A stretch of 64,000 bases of DNA from Acidobacteriaceae bacterium (lineage in GTDB: Bacteria; Acidobacteriota; Terriglobia; Terriglobales; Acidobacteriaceae), in NCBI GenBank assembly GCA_003134815.1, contig PLCO01000012.1, positions 92,931 through 156,930 of the forward strand, written 5' to 3'. Positions 36,442-46,165 of this stretch are shown here, in pieces (position 1 is the first letter of the stretch; each line of letters starts with the position of its first letter). The notes beneath the pieces were generated by a model. It was not told the origin of the DNA. It saw nothing but the letters and a program-made list of their open reading frames with translations, and searched no databases. Position numbers and translations under genes: made by a program.

Positions 36442-37302
36442 TTAAATCAAAGCGCGAAGCGCCATCATTGCCACGCCGATACCGCTACCACCGCCGCTGG
36501 TGTGGCCGCTGAAAAGGGACTGTGTAATCGCTGGAATCTTGAAAAGTATGTAGACGTTCACGAGAACCAAGAGAATCAGTAGGGGTAAGGTCTGGACAAT
36601 GAGCGATGGATCGGAGACGCTCTGTCCAAGCTGGACGTAATAGCTCGTCAGAACGTGAGAAAGGACGCTCATCGCTGCTGCTGCGACGACCTTATAGAAA
36701 CTAAATCCGAGGTACGCTTTCAGCCAACCCCAGAACAACCAATCGAGTTTATTGAAGACGAGAAAAGGGATGAAGAGCGGACCCAGAAGCCCGATGATGG
36801 TCGAAGCGATTGCGCCGTAGGCGATAATGGCGGAGACAACCGCCGCCAGGAGGGCCAAAAGGAACTGCACAACAAAATACACAATCGAGTAGTACGGCGA
36901 CATGACGCTGGTCAGCATCGACGGCCCGGTCTTCGAGGACGCCGCGTGTATCTGGTTCAACATGGTCGTCGAACCATCCGCTCCAATGACGCTAACGAGA
37001 TTGGCTGTACCTCCGTCAATGAACCCCTTGATTGAGAATCCCAGTCCAGGGATCGCGCTGTCATAGTAGTTGACCATTGCGTAAGCGAAAGTAAGCAACA
37101 TGAAAAGGCTGATGAACCGCCCAATGTTGAATCCAGCTCCGCCTTGTGCCGATGTGAGGGATTCCTGAACGCCAAACCAGACGAGCATCATGGTCGCAAG
37201 GGCGATTACGATGTGGACCCCAATGGCGGTAATAGAGGGTGCCGCCGTTGCTGCTAGCGACTGGCACCCTTGTGCAATTAGATCGAAGAGACCTGTGCCC
37301 AT
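36442..37302 (-). CDS. VirB6/TrbL-like polytopic T4SS membrane protein
   Basis: Multiple TM segments, GFNIGRFISLFMLLTFAYAMVNYYDSAIPGLGFSI; operon position. Confidence 0.8.
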   Translation of the reverse strand: MGTGLFDLIAQGCQSLAATAAPSITAIGVHIVIALATMMLVWFGVQESLTSAQGGAGFNIGRFISLFMLLTFAYAMVNYYDSAIPGLGFSIKGFIDGGTANLVSVIGADGSTTMLNQIHAASSKTGPSMLTSVMSPYYSIVYFVVQFLLALLAAVVSAIIAYGAIASTIIGLLGPLFIPFLVFNKLDWLFWGWLKAYLGFSFYKVVAAAAMSVLSHVLTSYYVQLGQSVSDPSLIVQTLPLLILLVLVNVYILFKIPAITQSLFSGHTSGGGSGIGVAMMALRALI

Positions 37303-37347
37303 TCAGCACCTCTCGGTTTGTGTGGCTTGTGTCTTCATCGCCGCGAC

Positions 37348-38235
37348 TCAGTACGACTGGGTAAGCAGATTTGCCGCACCGCTGCTGGTGGTAGTGATGT
37401 TTGCGTTGTAGAAGCCTTCGTATCCTGCCGAGTCACGAAACGCAGACTTCATCGCGTCTTGTTGCTGCTTTTGGGCAAGCATCTGCTGCAGCGCGGCGTT
37501 GGCGTTGATCTGGTTGGCGTCCTGCATGGTGCGAAGCTGGAGAAGCAAAGCGCGGTTGATTCTTTGCAATACCGCCATCTCCGATTCTTGCGATGGGTCC
37601 GTGGAGTTGGTTGCATTTTCGAGTGCCGTAATATCCGCCTGCCGCGCCGTCTGGTTTGCTTTGATAGTGCCGATGGTCTCAAGTTCAGTCGCTGCGACTG
37701 AATCCCCCAGATCGACGGTTGCGCCTTGCGCGGCAAGCTGTTGCTGACCCGCAAAGGTCGCGACGTTCGCTGATGGGATAGTGGCCGTTAGCGGAGGGAT
37801 ACTGGCAAGTTGAATGGAGGCCGCCGCAGCCGTGCCGGTATTTGAAGAATTAACCCATTGAGAACCAGAACCATTACCGTAGTGGTTGGCGATTTGCTGC
37901 GTCATCATCAAGTCGGTCGTCGGAGACAGGAAGCGCTCGTAGAGCAGCTGCGGCGCGACCATCATCTCGTGATAAAGGTTGTACTGCTGTTTGATCTGGT
38001 TGTAGGTTTGAAGAGCGGTCGAAGCGATCTTCACCGTGTTGGAGAAAATCTGCTGCCCGTTCTCTATTTGCTGCATTTGGTTGCTGATGGACTGTTCTTC
38101 ATGCTCGATCTGGACGACGGCATGGCCGGATTGCGTGGGGTCGAAGACGATGCCTGAGCCGAACTGCGCTTGGGCAGCTGGCTGCAACGCCGCCACGAGT
38201 CCGACTACAAGCGCTGAAAGGGGCATTTTTCGCAT
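37348..38235 (-). CDS. TrbJ/VirB5-like protein
   Basis: Signal peptide MRKMPLSALVVGLVAALQPAAQA; GSGIVFDPTQSGHAVVQIEHEEQSISNQMQQIENGQQ; operon position. Confidence 0.78.
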   Translation of the reverse strand: MRKMPLSALVVGLVAALQPAAQAQFGSGIVFDPTQSGHAVVQIEHEEQSISNQMQQIENGQQIFSNTVKIASTALQTYNQIKQQYNLYHEMMVAPQLLYERFLSPTTDLMMTQQIANHYGNGSGSQWVNSSNTGTAAAASIQLASIPPLTATIPSANVATFAGQQQLAAQGATVDLGDSVAATELETIGTIKANQTARQADITALENATNSTDPSQESEMAVLQRINRALLLQLRTMQDANQINANAALQQMLAQKQQQDAMKSAFRDSAGYEGFYNANITTTSSGAANLLTQSY

Positions 38236-38292
38236 AGGGATCTCCTGTTGTTTTCGGTGAATTGTTTTGGTTGTCAAACGATCAGTGTGGGC

Positions 38293-38586
38293 TTATTGCT
38301 GAGCGGCAATGATCTGCCGTTGAAGATCCGCAAGATGGTCGGCTTGCGGCTTGCATCGGGCCTCCCGCTCCTTCCGCTTGGTTGCGAGAGTTGCCATCTC
38401 TTCGTCGGACAGCTTTTGCCCGGTTAGCAGTCGCGCAGAATCCGCGGTTTCCACGTCTACACAGTCCTTGGCATAAGCCGGGTATTCAGCGTTGTATTGC
38501 GCTTGCAATTGTTGAACCTTTTTTGCCTTGCTTTCGCAGCCCGCAAGGATGAGCGTGCAAAGTAGCAGGAGAGCCATCAATCGCAT
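38293..38586 (-). CDS. Small lipoprotein in T4SS operon (TrbK-like position)
   Basis: MRLMALLLLCTLILAGCESK lipobox; next to TrbJ-like gene. Confidence 0.6.
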   Translation of the reverse strand: MRLMALLLLCTLILAGCESKAKKVQQLQAQYNAEYPAYAKDCVDVETADSARLLTGQKLSDEEMATLATKRKEREARCKPQADHLADLQRQIIAAQQ

Positions 38587-38599
38587 TGGGGGAACCTCC

Positions 38600-39961
38600 T
38601 CAGAACGTCTGCGGTATGGTGTGATTCGAGTACGCTGGCAAAAGCATGTCCTGGGTGAAATAAATCTTCACGCGGTGGCCCTCGCGGATCGTGATGGTGG
38701 GCGGTATCTGCATGAAGCGATCCAGGATAGTGTTCGCTGACTGTGAGATGCTGCCAGCGGTGCCAGTGGTGAAGGCTTGGGGACCACTGGTGCTGATCGT
38801 TCCGCCGCCCTCGGTAATCTCACCCGCTCCGGCAATCACACCTAAAGCGATGGACGCCCCGAAGATTTCAAAGTAATGGTTGTTGACCTTGTCTTTTAAC
38901 CCCTCTTCGCCGATCTGGTCGAGGCCGTTAAACTGGTCGAGATCGACCGAGTAACCGTCAGGCATAATCAAGCGATGAAAGACAACCGCAATCCGTCGTT
39001 GCTGCCCGAACCCGGCAGAGCCAATTTTCTTTGCTTCCCCAAGGACGACAGTTCCCTCCGGAATGATGACGTGCTGGTGGTCATGGGAATACAGCGGGTT
39101 TGAAACAAGAACCTTCACTGGGCCGGAGGCGTCGCCGTCCAGGCGATTCATGAGGACCGTGTCGAGAATTGAACCTTCATAGACGAGATAGGGTTGCCCG
39201 CTAGCTGAATCGATATTTGCCTCCATTGGACGTTTGTACCCTCCCGCCTGCTCTGGGGGATCTCCGGGGGCTCGCGGTGCCTGTAGGCTCGAATCTTCTT
39301 GCCGCTGCGCATTCTGGGCAGCAGGAACATATTGCGCAGCGGGCGTCTGACCCGAGATTTGCTGCGGCTCCTGGGTACGGGCGTACACGAGATTCGAAGC
39401 GAAGCGCGACTCGTCGGCGCGCTCGCGTTCTTTCGCGGCGATGAGCTGTGCCTGTTGCTGTTCCGGCGATAACTGGGGTTGTGGGTTCCCCGGCTGTCCA
39501 TATCCTGCTGGACCGTAGCCCGGTTGCTGGCAGGGCTGCGCCGGATTGGCCTGATTCGGAATGCAAGGAACTGCAACGCCAGTCGGCCCGTAAGCCGCGG
39601 CGGCAGCCCGTTGCGCCGGCGTCGCAGACGCCAGCGCGGGATCGTTGGAATTCGCGGTAGCCTCTGCCTGCTGTTGAGCCTCTTTGTCACGCTCAGCCTT
39701 GAGCTGGTTCTTCAGATCTTGAACGTTGTTGTCGGTGTTGTCCTGAAGAGTGGGCTGGGGTGGCTGACCCTTCGCTGACGCCTGCGGCGTCTTCTTAGCG
39801 GTTGAGCTGAAGAGTGCCGCTGCGATCACGAGCAGCGCCGCGCCAAGGTACACGAAGGTCTTGAGATTCTTTTGCAGCACTCCCTTGGGATCGATTTTCG
39901 TGCGACGCAGTTCCGGCTCGGTCACAGGCAGAACTGGGGGAATGACGTTGTTCTCGGCCAT
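38600..39961 (-). CDS. VirB10/TrbI-like T4SS component
   Basis: TM, Pro/Gln-rich linker, PYLVYEGSILDTVLMNRLDGDASGPVKVLVSNPLYSHDHQHVIIPEGTVVLGEAKKI. Confidence 0.92.
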   Translation of the reverse strand: MAENNVIPPVLPVTEPELRRTKIDPKGVLQKNLKTFVYLGAALLVIAAALFSSTAKKTPQASAKGQPPQPTLQDNTDNNVQDLKNQLKAERDKEAQQQAEATANSNDPALASATPAQRAAAAAYGPTGVAVPCIPNQANPAQPCQQPGYGPAGYGQPGNPQPQLSPEQQQAQLIAAKERERADESRFASNLVYARTQEPQQISGQTPAAQYVPAAQNAQRQEDSSLQAPRAPGDPPEQAGGYKRPMEANIDSASGQPYLVYEGSILDTVLMNRLDGDASGPVKVLVSNPLYSHDHQHVIIPEGTVVLGEAKKIGSAGFGQQRRIAVVFHRLIMPDGYSVDLDQFNGLDQIGEEGLKDKVNNHYFEIFGASIALGVIAGAGEITEGGGTISTSGPQAFTTGTAGSISQSANTILDRFMQIPPTITIREGHRVKIYFTQDMLLPAYSNHTIPQTF

Positions 39962-39966
39962 GGCGA

Positions 39967-40731
39967 TTATCCCTTCCGTGTGAAGTCCATCCGCTTCTTG
40001 CCCAGTTCGACATACCCCGAGTCCATGACCTTCGGGATAATGTACGTCCCATCCCGAAGGTCGTAGGTGACCAGGTCCGGCTTGCCGTCCTTCATCTCGT
40101 AGATGCTGAATTTCTCCGGCGCATTCGTCTTGATGTACGTGAATTTGTCGTCGTGATAGATCGACTGAATATCGAAGGGCGCCTCATTCGCCTTGAAGGT
40201 GTAGTCGAACTTCAACTGCACCGGGTACGCGCTCTTATATTCGTCCACTGCCTGCTCAACGTGAGATTGCAGAACGGCGAGCTGTTGTCTACTCTGCTCA
40301 AGTTGTGCGGCGGGTACAAATTGCGGGGGGCCGCTAGCTGCGACAATTGCGGAGTGGTCGGCGGGTTCGATCAGGACTTTCAGGTCCGGCGCATCGGCGC
40401 TGCCTGATACGTCCTGCAACGTGAACGAATAGATGTTGCCCTTATCGGTGATGAGGTTGAGGTTGGAGCTGATACCCGCCTTGGCCGGATGCACGAAGCA
40501 GAAGTTGCCAACTACATCCACGATCCAGAAGTCCTTGTCGCCGGTCGCGGCCTCCATGATCTTCTCGGAGGGCGGAACCTCAATCAGCGTTGTGTACTTC
40601 ATCTTGGCGTGGATCGGAACGATGTCCTGGGAGTGGTACCGAACAGTGCGCGCCGATGCCTCCTGCGCAACGGCCGCCAGTGATGGAAGCGCCAGGGCGA
40701 GCCAGGCGATGAAGATGAGTTTACGGTTCAT
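39967..40731 (-). CDS. VirB9/TrbG-like T4SS component
   Basis: Signal peptide, ARTVRYHSQDIVPIHAKMKYTTLIEVPPSEKI, C-terminal FDYTFK...FSIYEMKDGKPDLVTYDLRDGTYIIPKVMDSGYVELGKKRMDFTR. Confidence 0.9.
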   Translation of the reverse strand: MNRKLIFIAWLALALPSLAAVAQEASARTVRYHSQDIVPIHAKMKYTTLIEVPPSEKIMEAATGDKDFWIVDVVGNFCFVHPAKAGISSNLNLITDKGNIYSFTLQDVSGSADAPDLKVLIEPADHSAIVAASGPPQFVPAAQLEQSRQQLAVLQSHVEQAVDEYKSAYPVQLKFDYTFKANEAPFDIQSIYHDDKFTYIKTNAPEKFSIYEMKDGKPDLVTYDLRDGTYIIPKVMDSGYVELGKKRMDFTRKG

Positions 40732-43232
40732 GCGGCAGCTCCTTTTGGGTTGGGAGTGATGGTGCCGGCCCGCATGCGGGGCCGGAATGGGAAGTCTTCG
40801 GCGAGCCGCCGCAAGCCCTCGGCAATGCCGAATCGCTCGAAGTAGTCGCGCTTCTTCAGGTTGTCGCGGGCGTTGTTGGTCGCCATCCAGTGGGAGACGG
40901 AATCGACGTTCAACTGGACTTTCTTTGACGACTGCGCCTTGCGGATGAGCATCTGGCCAGGGGGAACAAGTCCTGCAATCAAGTCCAATTCAGTGTCGTT
41001 CAGGTGAAATGCCTCCCGGTACACGTCGCGGTTCATCTCCGGGTTTGCAAGAAAGATCTTTGTCGGGCAGCTTTCGGAGACGATCTGCAACATGCCCGAT
41101 TCCTCAAGCTCCTTGATAGACTGCGTGGCCAGAATCATCGCCGCGTTGTGTTTGCGCCAGGTCTTCTGTGCCTGCACGACATAATTACGGATAGTCTCGT
41201 TTTTGATGAAGAGCCACGCCTCGTCGAGCAGGAACATTTTGAAAGTCGCGAGTTTCGCGGGATCTGCAATCTCGTTCGATGCCCGGTGGAGAACATAGAA
41301 GAGCAGTGGCTCCAGGACATCGGGCGAGTCGCCCCACCCAGCAAAATTGAATGTCTGGAAGCGGCTGAATGAAAGCGTGTCTTCGGTGTTATCGAAAAGG
41401 AATCCATGCTGCCCGCCCCGCGTCCACCGTTGCAAGCGGTCTTTCAGCTCTCCAATAATGTTGCTGAAGTTGGAAACGGTTCGCTGCTCTGGCTCAAGCA
41501 CGTAGACCCGTTCGATTGCATCCCACAGCTTGCGCTCTTCTTTGAAGTCAAGCCGGTAACGCTGCTCATTACCCTCGATGAGTACGCGGAAGAAGCTGAA
41601 GAGGAATTGCAGGTTTTCTTTGCTCGGTTCAAGCGAGAACGGATTGATGGTGAAGTCGCGCGCCTCCTGGCCAACGTTCAAGTACGAGCCGCCGAAGATC
41701 GAGGTTAATGACTGGAAGCTGCCGCCGATGTCGAAGATGAACGTCAAGGGCGCGTACTTTTGCGCATTTTGGAGGATGAAGTTGCAGAGGTACGACTTTC
41801 CGGAGCCGGTCATTCCAAGGATGAGCGTGTGAGCAACCTCGCCGTTATGCAGGTTGAGGAAGTAGGGCGTGCTGTTGTCGGTCTCAAGCGCGGCAAGATA
41901 CTCCGAACCAAGATGCGGATTCGTCCTCTCGCCGGGCAAGATCGTAAACAGAAACGAGAGGTCGGCATAGTTTGAATTGAGCAGGTAGAGCCGGCGCAGA
42001 TTCAGGGCATAGTTGCCGGGTATGGTGGCGAAGTAGGCGTTGAGCTGGTTGTAGGTCTCCACGAACAAATTGCCATCGGCGTTTGTGAAAATGCCAGCGA
42101 ACTCTCCCACAAGCTGTTCGATCTCCGGTTTCGAGCGACCATACAGCACAATGCTCAAAGAGAAGTCACCGAGCTGCTGGCCGTCGCCCAGCGCCCGTAG
42201 GCAATCGCCTAGATTTTCGATGTCAGCCTGTTTCGACTCATCGACCAAGACATCGCGGGGATTTGTCTGCGCTGCATCATTGCCCATCTGTGAGATAAAG
42301 CCGGTCTTTGAAACATTGAAGTGACGGCGACGCTTGTTGACTTCCTTGCGGGCCTGTTCGGCCGTCATGGGCGTCCATTCCGTCACGACATAGAAGTTCG
42401 CTGCGATCTTAAGGAGTGAATCGAGCACAAGTGGCCGCGTCTCTGTGATTGCTTCCTTCATGGTCAGCACGCGAACGAAGTGGTCGCCGACGCGCAGATG
42501 GTCACGCTCGGCCTCAACGGTTGAGTTGACTACCTGATAGTCGAGGAACTGCGTAGATTGCGGCTTGCCTGCAATCCGCGAGTCGTCGTAGTTGAGTAGC
42601 CGGCGAAGAAAACCAAACTGGCCTTGTTGATTCTGAACCTCAATCCCAACGAAATCGCCGAGCTGCCGCGCGAATGCCTGGACGCGCTGCTCAAGACGGG
42701 CAACGTCAGATTCGATTTGCGTCCCCAGCAGAGTTTTCATGCTGCTGCCGGCAAACTGCGTTTTCAACTCGTCCATTGCTCCGGCAGGATCACGGAACAG
42801 GCGTGTGAGCGCCGCTCCGAATCCCGTCTTCGACCGTGCGCCTTCGAGGACGATGCAATAGAAGATCTCAACCTGGTAGAGCCGGTCGCGCTTGGCTTCA
42901 AAGAATTGACGCCGCTGGTCGATGGCGGCTTCTACCACGGGGTCGTCGTAACGGGCGAAGGGGATATCGGGCCGGTTCTGCTTGAACAGATATTGGTAGA
43001 CGTGGAAGCCGGGACCAAACGCTTTGAGTGCCGCCTCCAATCTCTTGACGGCATATTCCTGTTCCCCATGGTCGAGGCTCTCGTAGTCCACCCCGGAGAC
43101 GCGCAACACCATCCCCACGTCCCCGCTTTTGGTAAGAAACGTGGTCTCATTCCAGAAGCCATACAGGTTGATGTGATCGTTGAGCGCGGCAGCCTCCTTC
43201 CACGGCTTAATGACCTTGTCGAGTCGCAGCAT
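40728..43232 (-). CDS. VirB4/TrbE-like T4SS ATPase
   Basis: HTLILGMTGSGKSYLCNFILQNAQKYAPLTFIFDIGGSFQSLT...FLLDEAWLFIKNETIRNYVVQAQKTWRKHNAAMILATQS. Confidence 0.93.
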   Translation of the reverse strand: MLRLDKVIKPWKEAAALNDHINLYGFWNETTFLTKSGDVGMVLRVSGVDYESLDHGEQEYAVKRLEAALKAFGPGFHVYQYLFKQNRPDIPFARYDDPVVEAAIDQRRQFFEAKRDRLYQVEIFYCIVLEGARSKTGFGAALTRLFRDPAGAMDELKTQFAGSSMKTLLGTQIESDVARLEQRVQAFARQLGDFVGIEVQNQQGQFGFLRRLLNYDDSRIAGKPQSTQFLDYQVVNSTVEAERDHLRVGDHFVRVLTMKEAITETRPLVLDSLLKIAANFYVVTEWTPMTAEQARKEVNKRRRHFNVSKTGFISQMGNDAAQTNPRDVLVDESKQADIENLGDCLRALGDGQQLGDFSLSIVLYGRSKPEIEQLVGEFAGIFTNADGNLFVETYNQLNAYFATIPGNYALNLRRLYLLNSNYADLSFLFTILPGERTNPHLGSEYLAALETDNSTPYFLNLHNGEVAHTLILGMTGSGKSYLCNFILQNAQKYAPLTFIFDIGGSFQSLTSIFGGSYLNVGQEARDFTINPFSLEPSKENLQFLFSFFRVLIEGNEQRYRLDFKEERKLWDAIERVYVLEPEQRTVSNFSNIIGELKDRLQRWTRGGQHGFLFDNTEDTLSFSRFQTFNFAGWGDSPDVLEPLLFYVLHRASNEIADPAKLATFKMFLLDEAWLFIKNETIRNYVVQAQKTWRKHNAAMILATQSIKELEESGMLQIVSESCPTKIFLANPEMNRDVYREAFHLNDTELDLIAGLVPPGQMLIRKAQSSKKVQLNVDSVSHWMATNNARDNLKKRDYFERFGIAEGLRRLAEDFPFRPRMRAGTITPNPKGAAA

Positions 43233-43531
43233 CAGACCACCTCCACGCGGGGAACGCTCTGTTTGGCGGCGTCGTAGCGCACGTTGTAACGCTCCGATTT
43301 CTCGAGAATCCTCAGAAATGCGGGGTCGGTGTTGGTGACCCAATGGCCGAATGCAAAACCTCCAACGAAGACGGCAACTCCGGCGATCAGGCTGTTGAAT
43401 AGGTTGAACGCGCCCACAGCGCCGACACAGACGAAGTAGAAAAGCGTCCTTTCAACCCCAAGGTATGTGAGGGGCTTGTGCAGGCTTTTGTAGACCCGAT
43501 TCCTCCGACGGGTTGTAGTGTGTGTCTGCAT
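43232..43531 (-). CDS. VirB3/TrbD-like T4SS component
   Basis: VYKSLHKPLTYLGVERTLFYFVCVGAVGAFNLFNSLIAGVAVF; directly upstream of VirB4. Confidence 0.82.
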   Translation of the reverse strand: MQTHTTTRRRNRVYKSLHKPLTYLGVERTLFYFVCVGAVGAFNLFNSLIAGVAVFVGGFAFGHWVTNTDPAFLRILEKSERYNVRYDAAKQSVPRVEVV

Positions 43532-43593
43532 CCTCGCCCCTCACAGCTTGTGAAATGGTTGGTGGGAGTCGTCAAGCACGGCATGGGGTCCGC

Positions 43594-43938
43594 TTACACG
43601 CCCCATAGCCAGGTCAGGACGTTCGTGGCAAGCACGGCAATTCCCGTGCCGGCTGCGACACCGGCCAGGGTCTTCTTGGCGCCCGGTTCGCCGTGGGCGA
43701 ACTGATAGCCGCCAACCACGATGGCGATCAAGCTTGCGACCTTCGCAACTGTGCCCGTGAAGAGGGTTTGCATTGCGGTAAAGCCGGTATCGAACGGTGA
43801 CTGCGCGAGGGCAATCGCAGGAGATAGGATCAGCAGGGTGAAGAGTGTGACGTTTGGGCGTATCCGGCGCAGGCGGCTCCTATAGGAAGCCTGCCACCGG
43901 CCTTTGGGTATGAGCGTGGCGATCATCGGCACCTCCAA
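43594..43938 (-). CDS. VirB2/TrbC-like pilin
   Basis: Two hydrophobic segments, SPFDTGFTAMQTLFTGTVAKVASLIAIVVGGYQFAHGEPGAKKTLAGVAAGTGIAVLA. Confidence 0.82.
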   Translation of the reverse strand: MEVPMIATLIPKGRWQASYRSRLRRIRPNVTLFTLLILSPAIALAQSPFDTGFTAMQTLFTGTVAKVASLIAIVVGGYQFAHGEPGAKKTLAGVAAGTGIAVLATNVLTWLWGV

Positions 43939-43991
43939 CGGCTTGAACTTCTGCCGTTATGTGTCGGAAGGTATCCCGCGCCGTCTCGTCT

Positions 43992-44034
43992 GTCCAAGAC
44001 TTCTTGTCTATGCCGCCATAGTTTTCATCTATGG
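43992..44034. promoter_or_regulatory. Two-box operator-like element, copy A, upstream of T4SS operon
   Basis: 43-nt GTCCAAGACTTCTTGTCTATGCCGCCATAGTTTTCATCTATGG; matches the reverse complement of copy B at 37/43 positions; tandem CATA-rich half-sites 21 bp apart. Confidence 0.7.
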
Positions 44035-44158
44035 ATGTCTACCTCAGGAAAAGCGGACTCGATAGATGCCCGGTTGCCAAGCAGAGTTCAAGCAGACAAG
44101 GAGCTAATCTATGCAAGAGGCAGAGACAGTCTGCCATGCTTGTAGATAACATTCCTCT

Positions 44159-45973
44159 ATGGCTAAGACCTTCATTGATGAAGTGATTGCCCAGTTCGAC
44201 TGCAGGACAACACCCTTCGAACTCTTTGATGTCCGCTGCCAACTGATCGGTGCATCGATGGGTGCTCAGTTATCCTCGGAGGAGCAGACCAATCTTGACG
44301 CTGAGATTGCGGCTTTCACCCTCCGATTTACGAACAGCGACAAGAGCCCTTGGGGTACTTTTTTCGCTCCACTGCGCTCGGAACAGTGCGAGGGTGGCGT
44401 AGTTATTCATGACCCGGATCTGGCGCGGCTGGACTCCAAGAGCGTGGATGTGTGGGCGCGCCGTGCAAAAACATGTGCTAATCCAGTGCTTACATCCCGA
44501 TATGCCGATCTGATTTGGGATTTGGAGCAAAAGATCGTCGGGCATGTCAACCGTCGTCCGGAATTCGCGCGTCTTGCTTTTGACACCTATCTTCGAGCCG
44601 TCCGTGAGGAACGGTTTCTCTATCCTCCCCTTGCGGCTCAAGCGCTAAGGAGAGCGTTGGAGATAGCCGGAGAGATGCACGACAGTGAAAAGATTGCTCA
44701 GGCGACTGAGGCAATGTTGGAGTTCGGCAAAACTGCACCAGCAGGCCTTCTAGCAATTTTCTCCAAAACTCTATCCACAAAGAACAAACTCGGCTCCACA
44801 ACAATGAACACAATTTGCTCACTACTTGAGCAGCGTCTAACAAAGGTGATTGCAGAAAGTCACCAGATGGAAGTCGAGAGCGCGGTTCATGCGCTAGAGA
44901 GCATCTATCGGAAGGAAAAAGATGAGCAAAACCGCCAACGCATCGCCAAGATATACGGCGCCTTCTATCTGCGCATGGCAGAAACAGCACGTTCCACGCT
45001 TGCGATTGGCTGGTTAATGCCTGTCGTTAAACTCTACATGGATGTCAATCTTATCGAAGAGGCAGATGAAGTACTCCTCTATATGGAGAACCGTGGAAGT
45101 ACGGCAGCAAATGAGATGGGTGTAATAAGTGTCGAGATGTCAGATGAGGAGGCAGCCAAGGCAGAGGCCGATGCGAACGTTGCTATTGATGGGTGGTTGG
45201 CGACGAACGATCTATTTTTTGCCATTTTCAGAGCCAGCTATTCGCTGTTGCCCGATCCTGACGACATACGGAAGATGCTCGCTCAAACTGCCATAGATTG
45301 CCCCCTAATGTCGAGCATCCCGCGATCATTGATTGGATCGCAAGGCATGCCGGTTGCAACTATCGGAGCGCTGGAAGATGACCAGGAAGGCAGGTTGGTA
45401 GAAATGTATGTCCAGCTGTTGCAGATGAACGCGCCTGTCCTTGACAGAATCTGGGTGAAGGCTAAAGAGAAATTCAATTTTACAGTAGAACAACTCGCTG
45501 AAGCCCTTAGGCCATCATTGCTTTTTGAATCGGACAGGCGAGATTTCTTTATACAGGGATTTTCCGCATTCGATGTGGCTGACTACTCAAAGTCAATCCA
45601 TATTCTCATACCCCAAGTAGAAAACATGATGCGCAAGTTCCTGCGTGTACTGGGTGCCCCAACTATTAAGCTGGTGCGTGATAAACCAGGCATCGTGGAA
45701 TTGAAAAATCTGTCAGATGCTTTGAGTAATCATCGAGTGAAAGACGCGCTTGAAGAGAGACTTTTGCTATTTCTTAAAGTCCTCTATAACGATAGGCGTG
45801 GCTACAACCTACGAAACGAAGTGGCTCACGGGATAGCCTCATTTGAGACATTCAACAGGTTTGTTGCCGCTCAGGTAATCCAAAGCATCTTCTTGCTATC
45901 AGCACTGCGATCCGAGATGTGTTACATCCCGGCTGATGAGAGGAGGGCTATGCATTCCGAACAAACAAGCTGA
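44159..45973 (+). CDS. DUF4209/HEPN-like C-terminal hypothetical protein (cargo)
   Basis: 604-aa ORF; C-terminal FLKVLYNDRRGYNLRNEVAHGIASFETF resembles a HEPN/DUF4209 RNxxxHG motif. Confidence 0.65.
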   Translation: MAKTFIDEVIAQFDCRTTPFELFDVRCQLIGASMGAQLSSEEQTNLDAEIAAFTLRFTNSDKSPWGTFFAPLRSEQCEGGVVIHDPDLARLDSKSVDVWARRAKTCANPVLTSRYADLIWDLEQKIVGHVNRRPEFARLAFDTYLRAVREERFLYPPLAAQALRRALEIAGEMHDSEKIAQATEAMLEFGKTAPAGLLAIFSKTLSTKNKLGSTTMNTICSLLEQRLTKVIAESHQMEVESAVHALESIYRKEKDEQNRQRIAKIYGAFYLRMAETARSTLAIGWLMPVVKLYMDVNLIEEADEVLLYMENRGSTAANEMGVISVEMSDEEAAKAEADANVAIDGWLATNDLFFAIFRASYSLLPDPDDIRKMLAQTAIDCPLMSSIPRSLIGSQGMPVATIGALEDDQEGRLVEMYVQLLQMNAPVLDRIWVKAKEKFNFTVEQLAEALRPSLLFESDRRDFFIQGFSAFDVADYSKSIHILIPQVENMMRKFLRVLGAPTIKLVRDKPGIVELKNLSDALSNHRVKDALEERLLLFLKVLYNDRRGYNLRNEVAHGIASFETFNRFVAAQVIQSIFLLSALRSEMCYIPADERRAMHSEQTS

Positions 45974-46165
45974 GCCGGAAAATCCCCTGAGTGGGGCAAT
46001 TCATTATTGTCAAGAATATCTTACCGCGAAGATCGGTCGGGATAAGCGTGCAACTGACCTGGACCTGACAGGATGCAAAGGAACAGCATTTGTTCCTTGG
46101 AGTCGGCAAGGGTTCGCGGGTTTTCGAAGGCAAAACCGTCAACTTTCGCGAACAGTATTGCCGCG

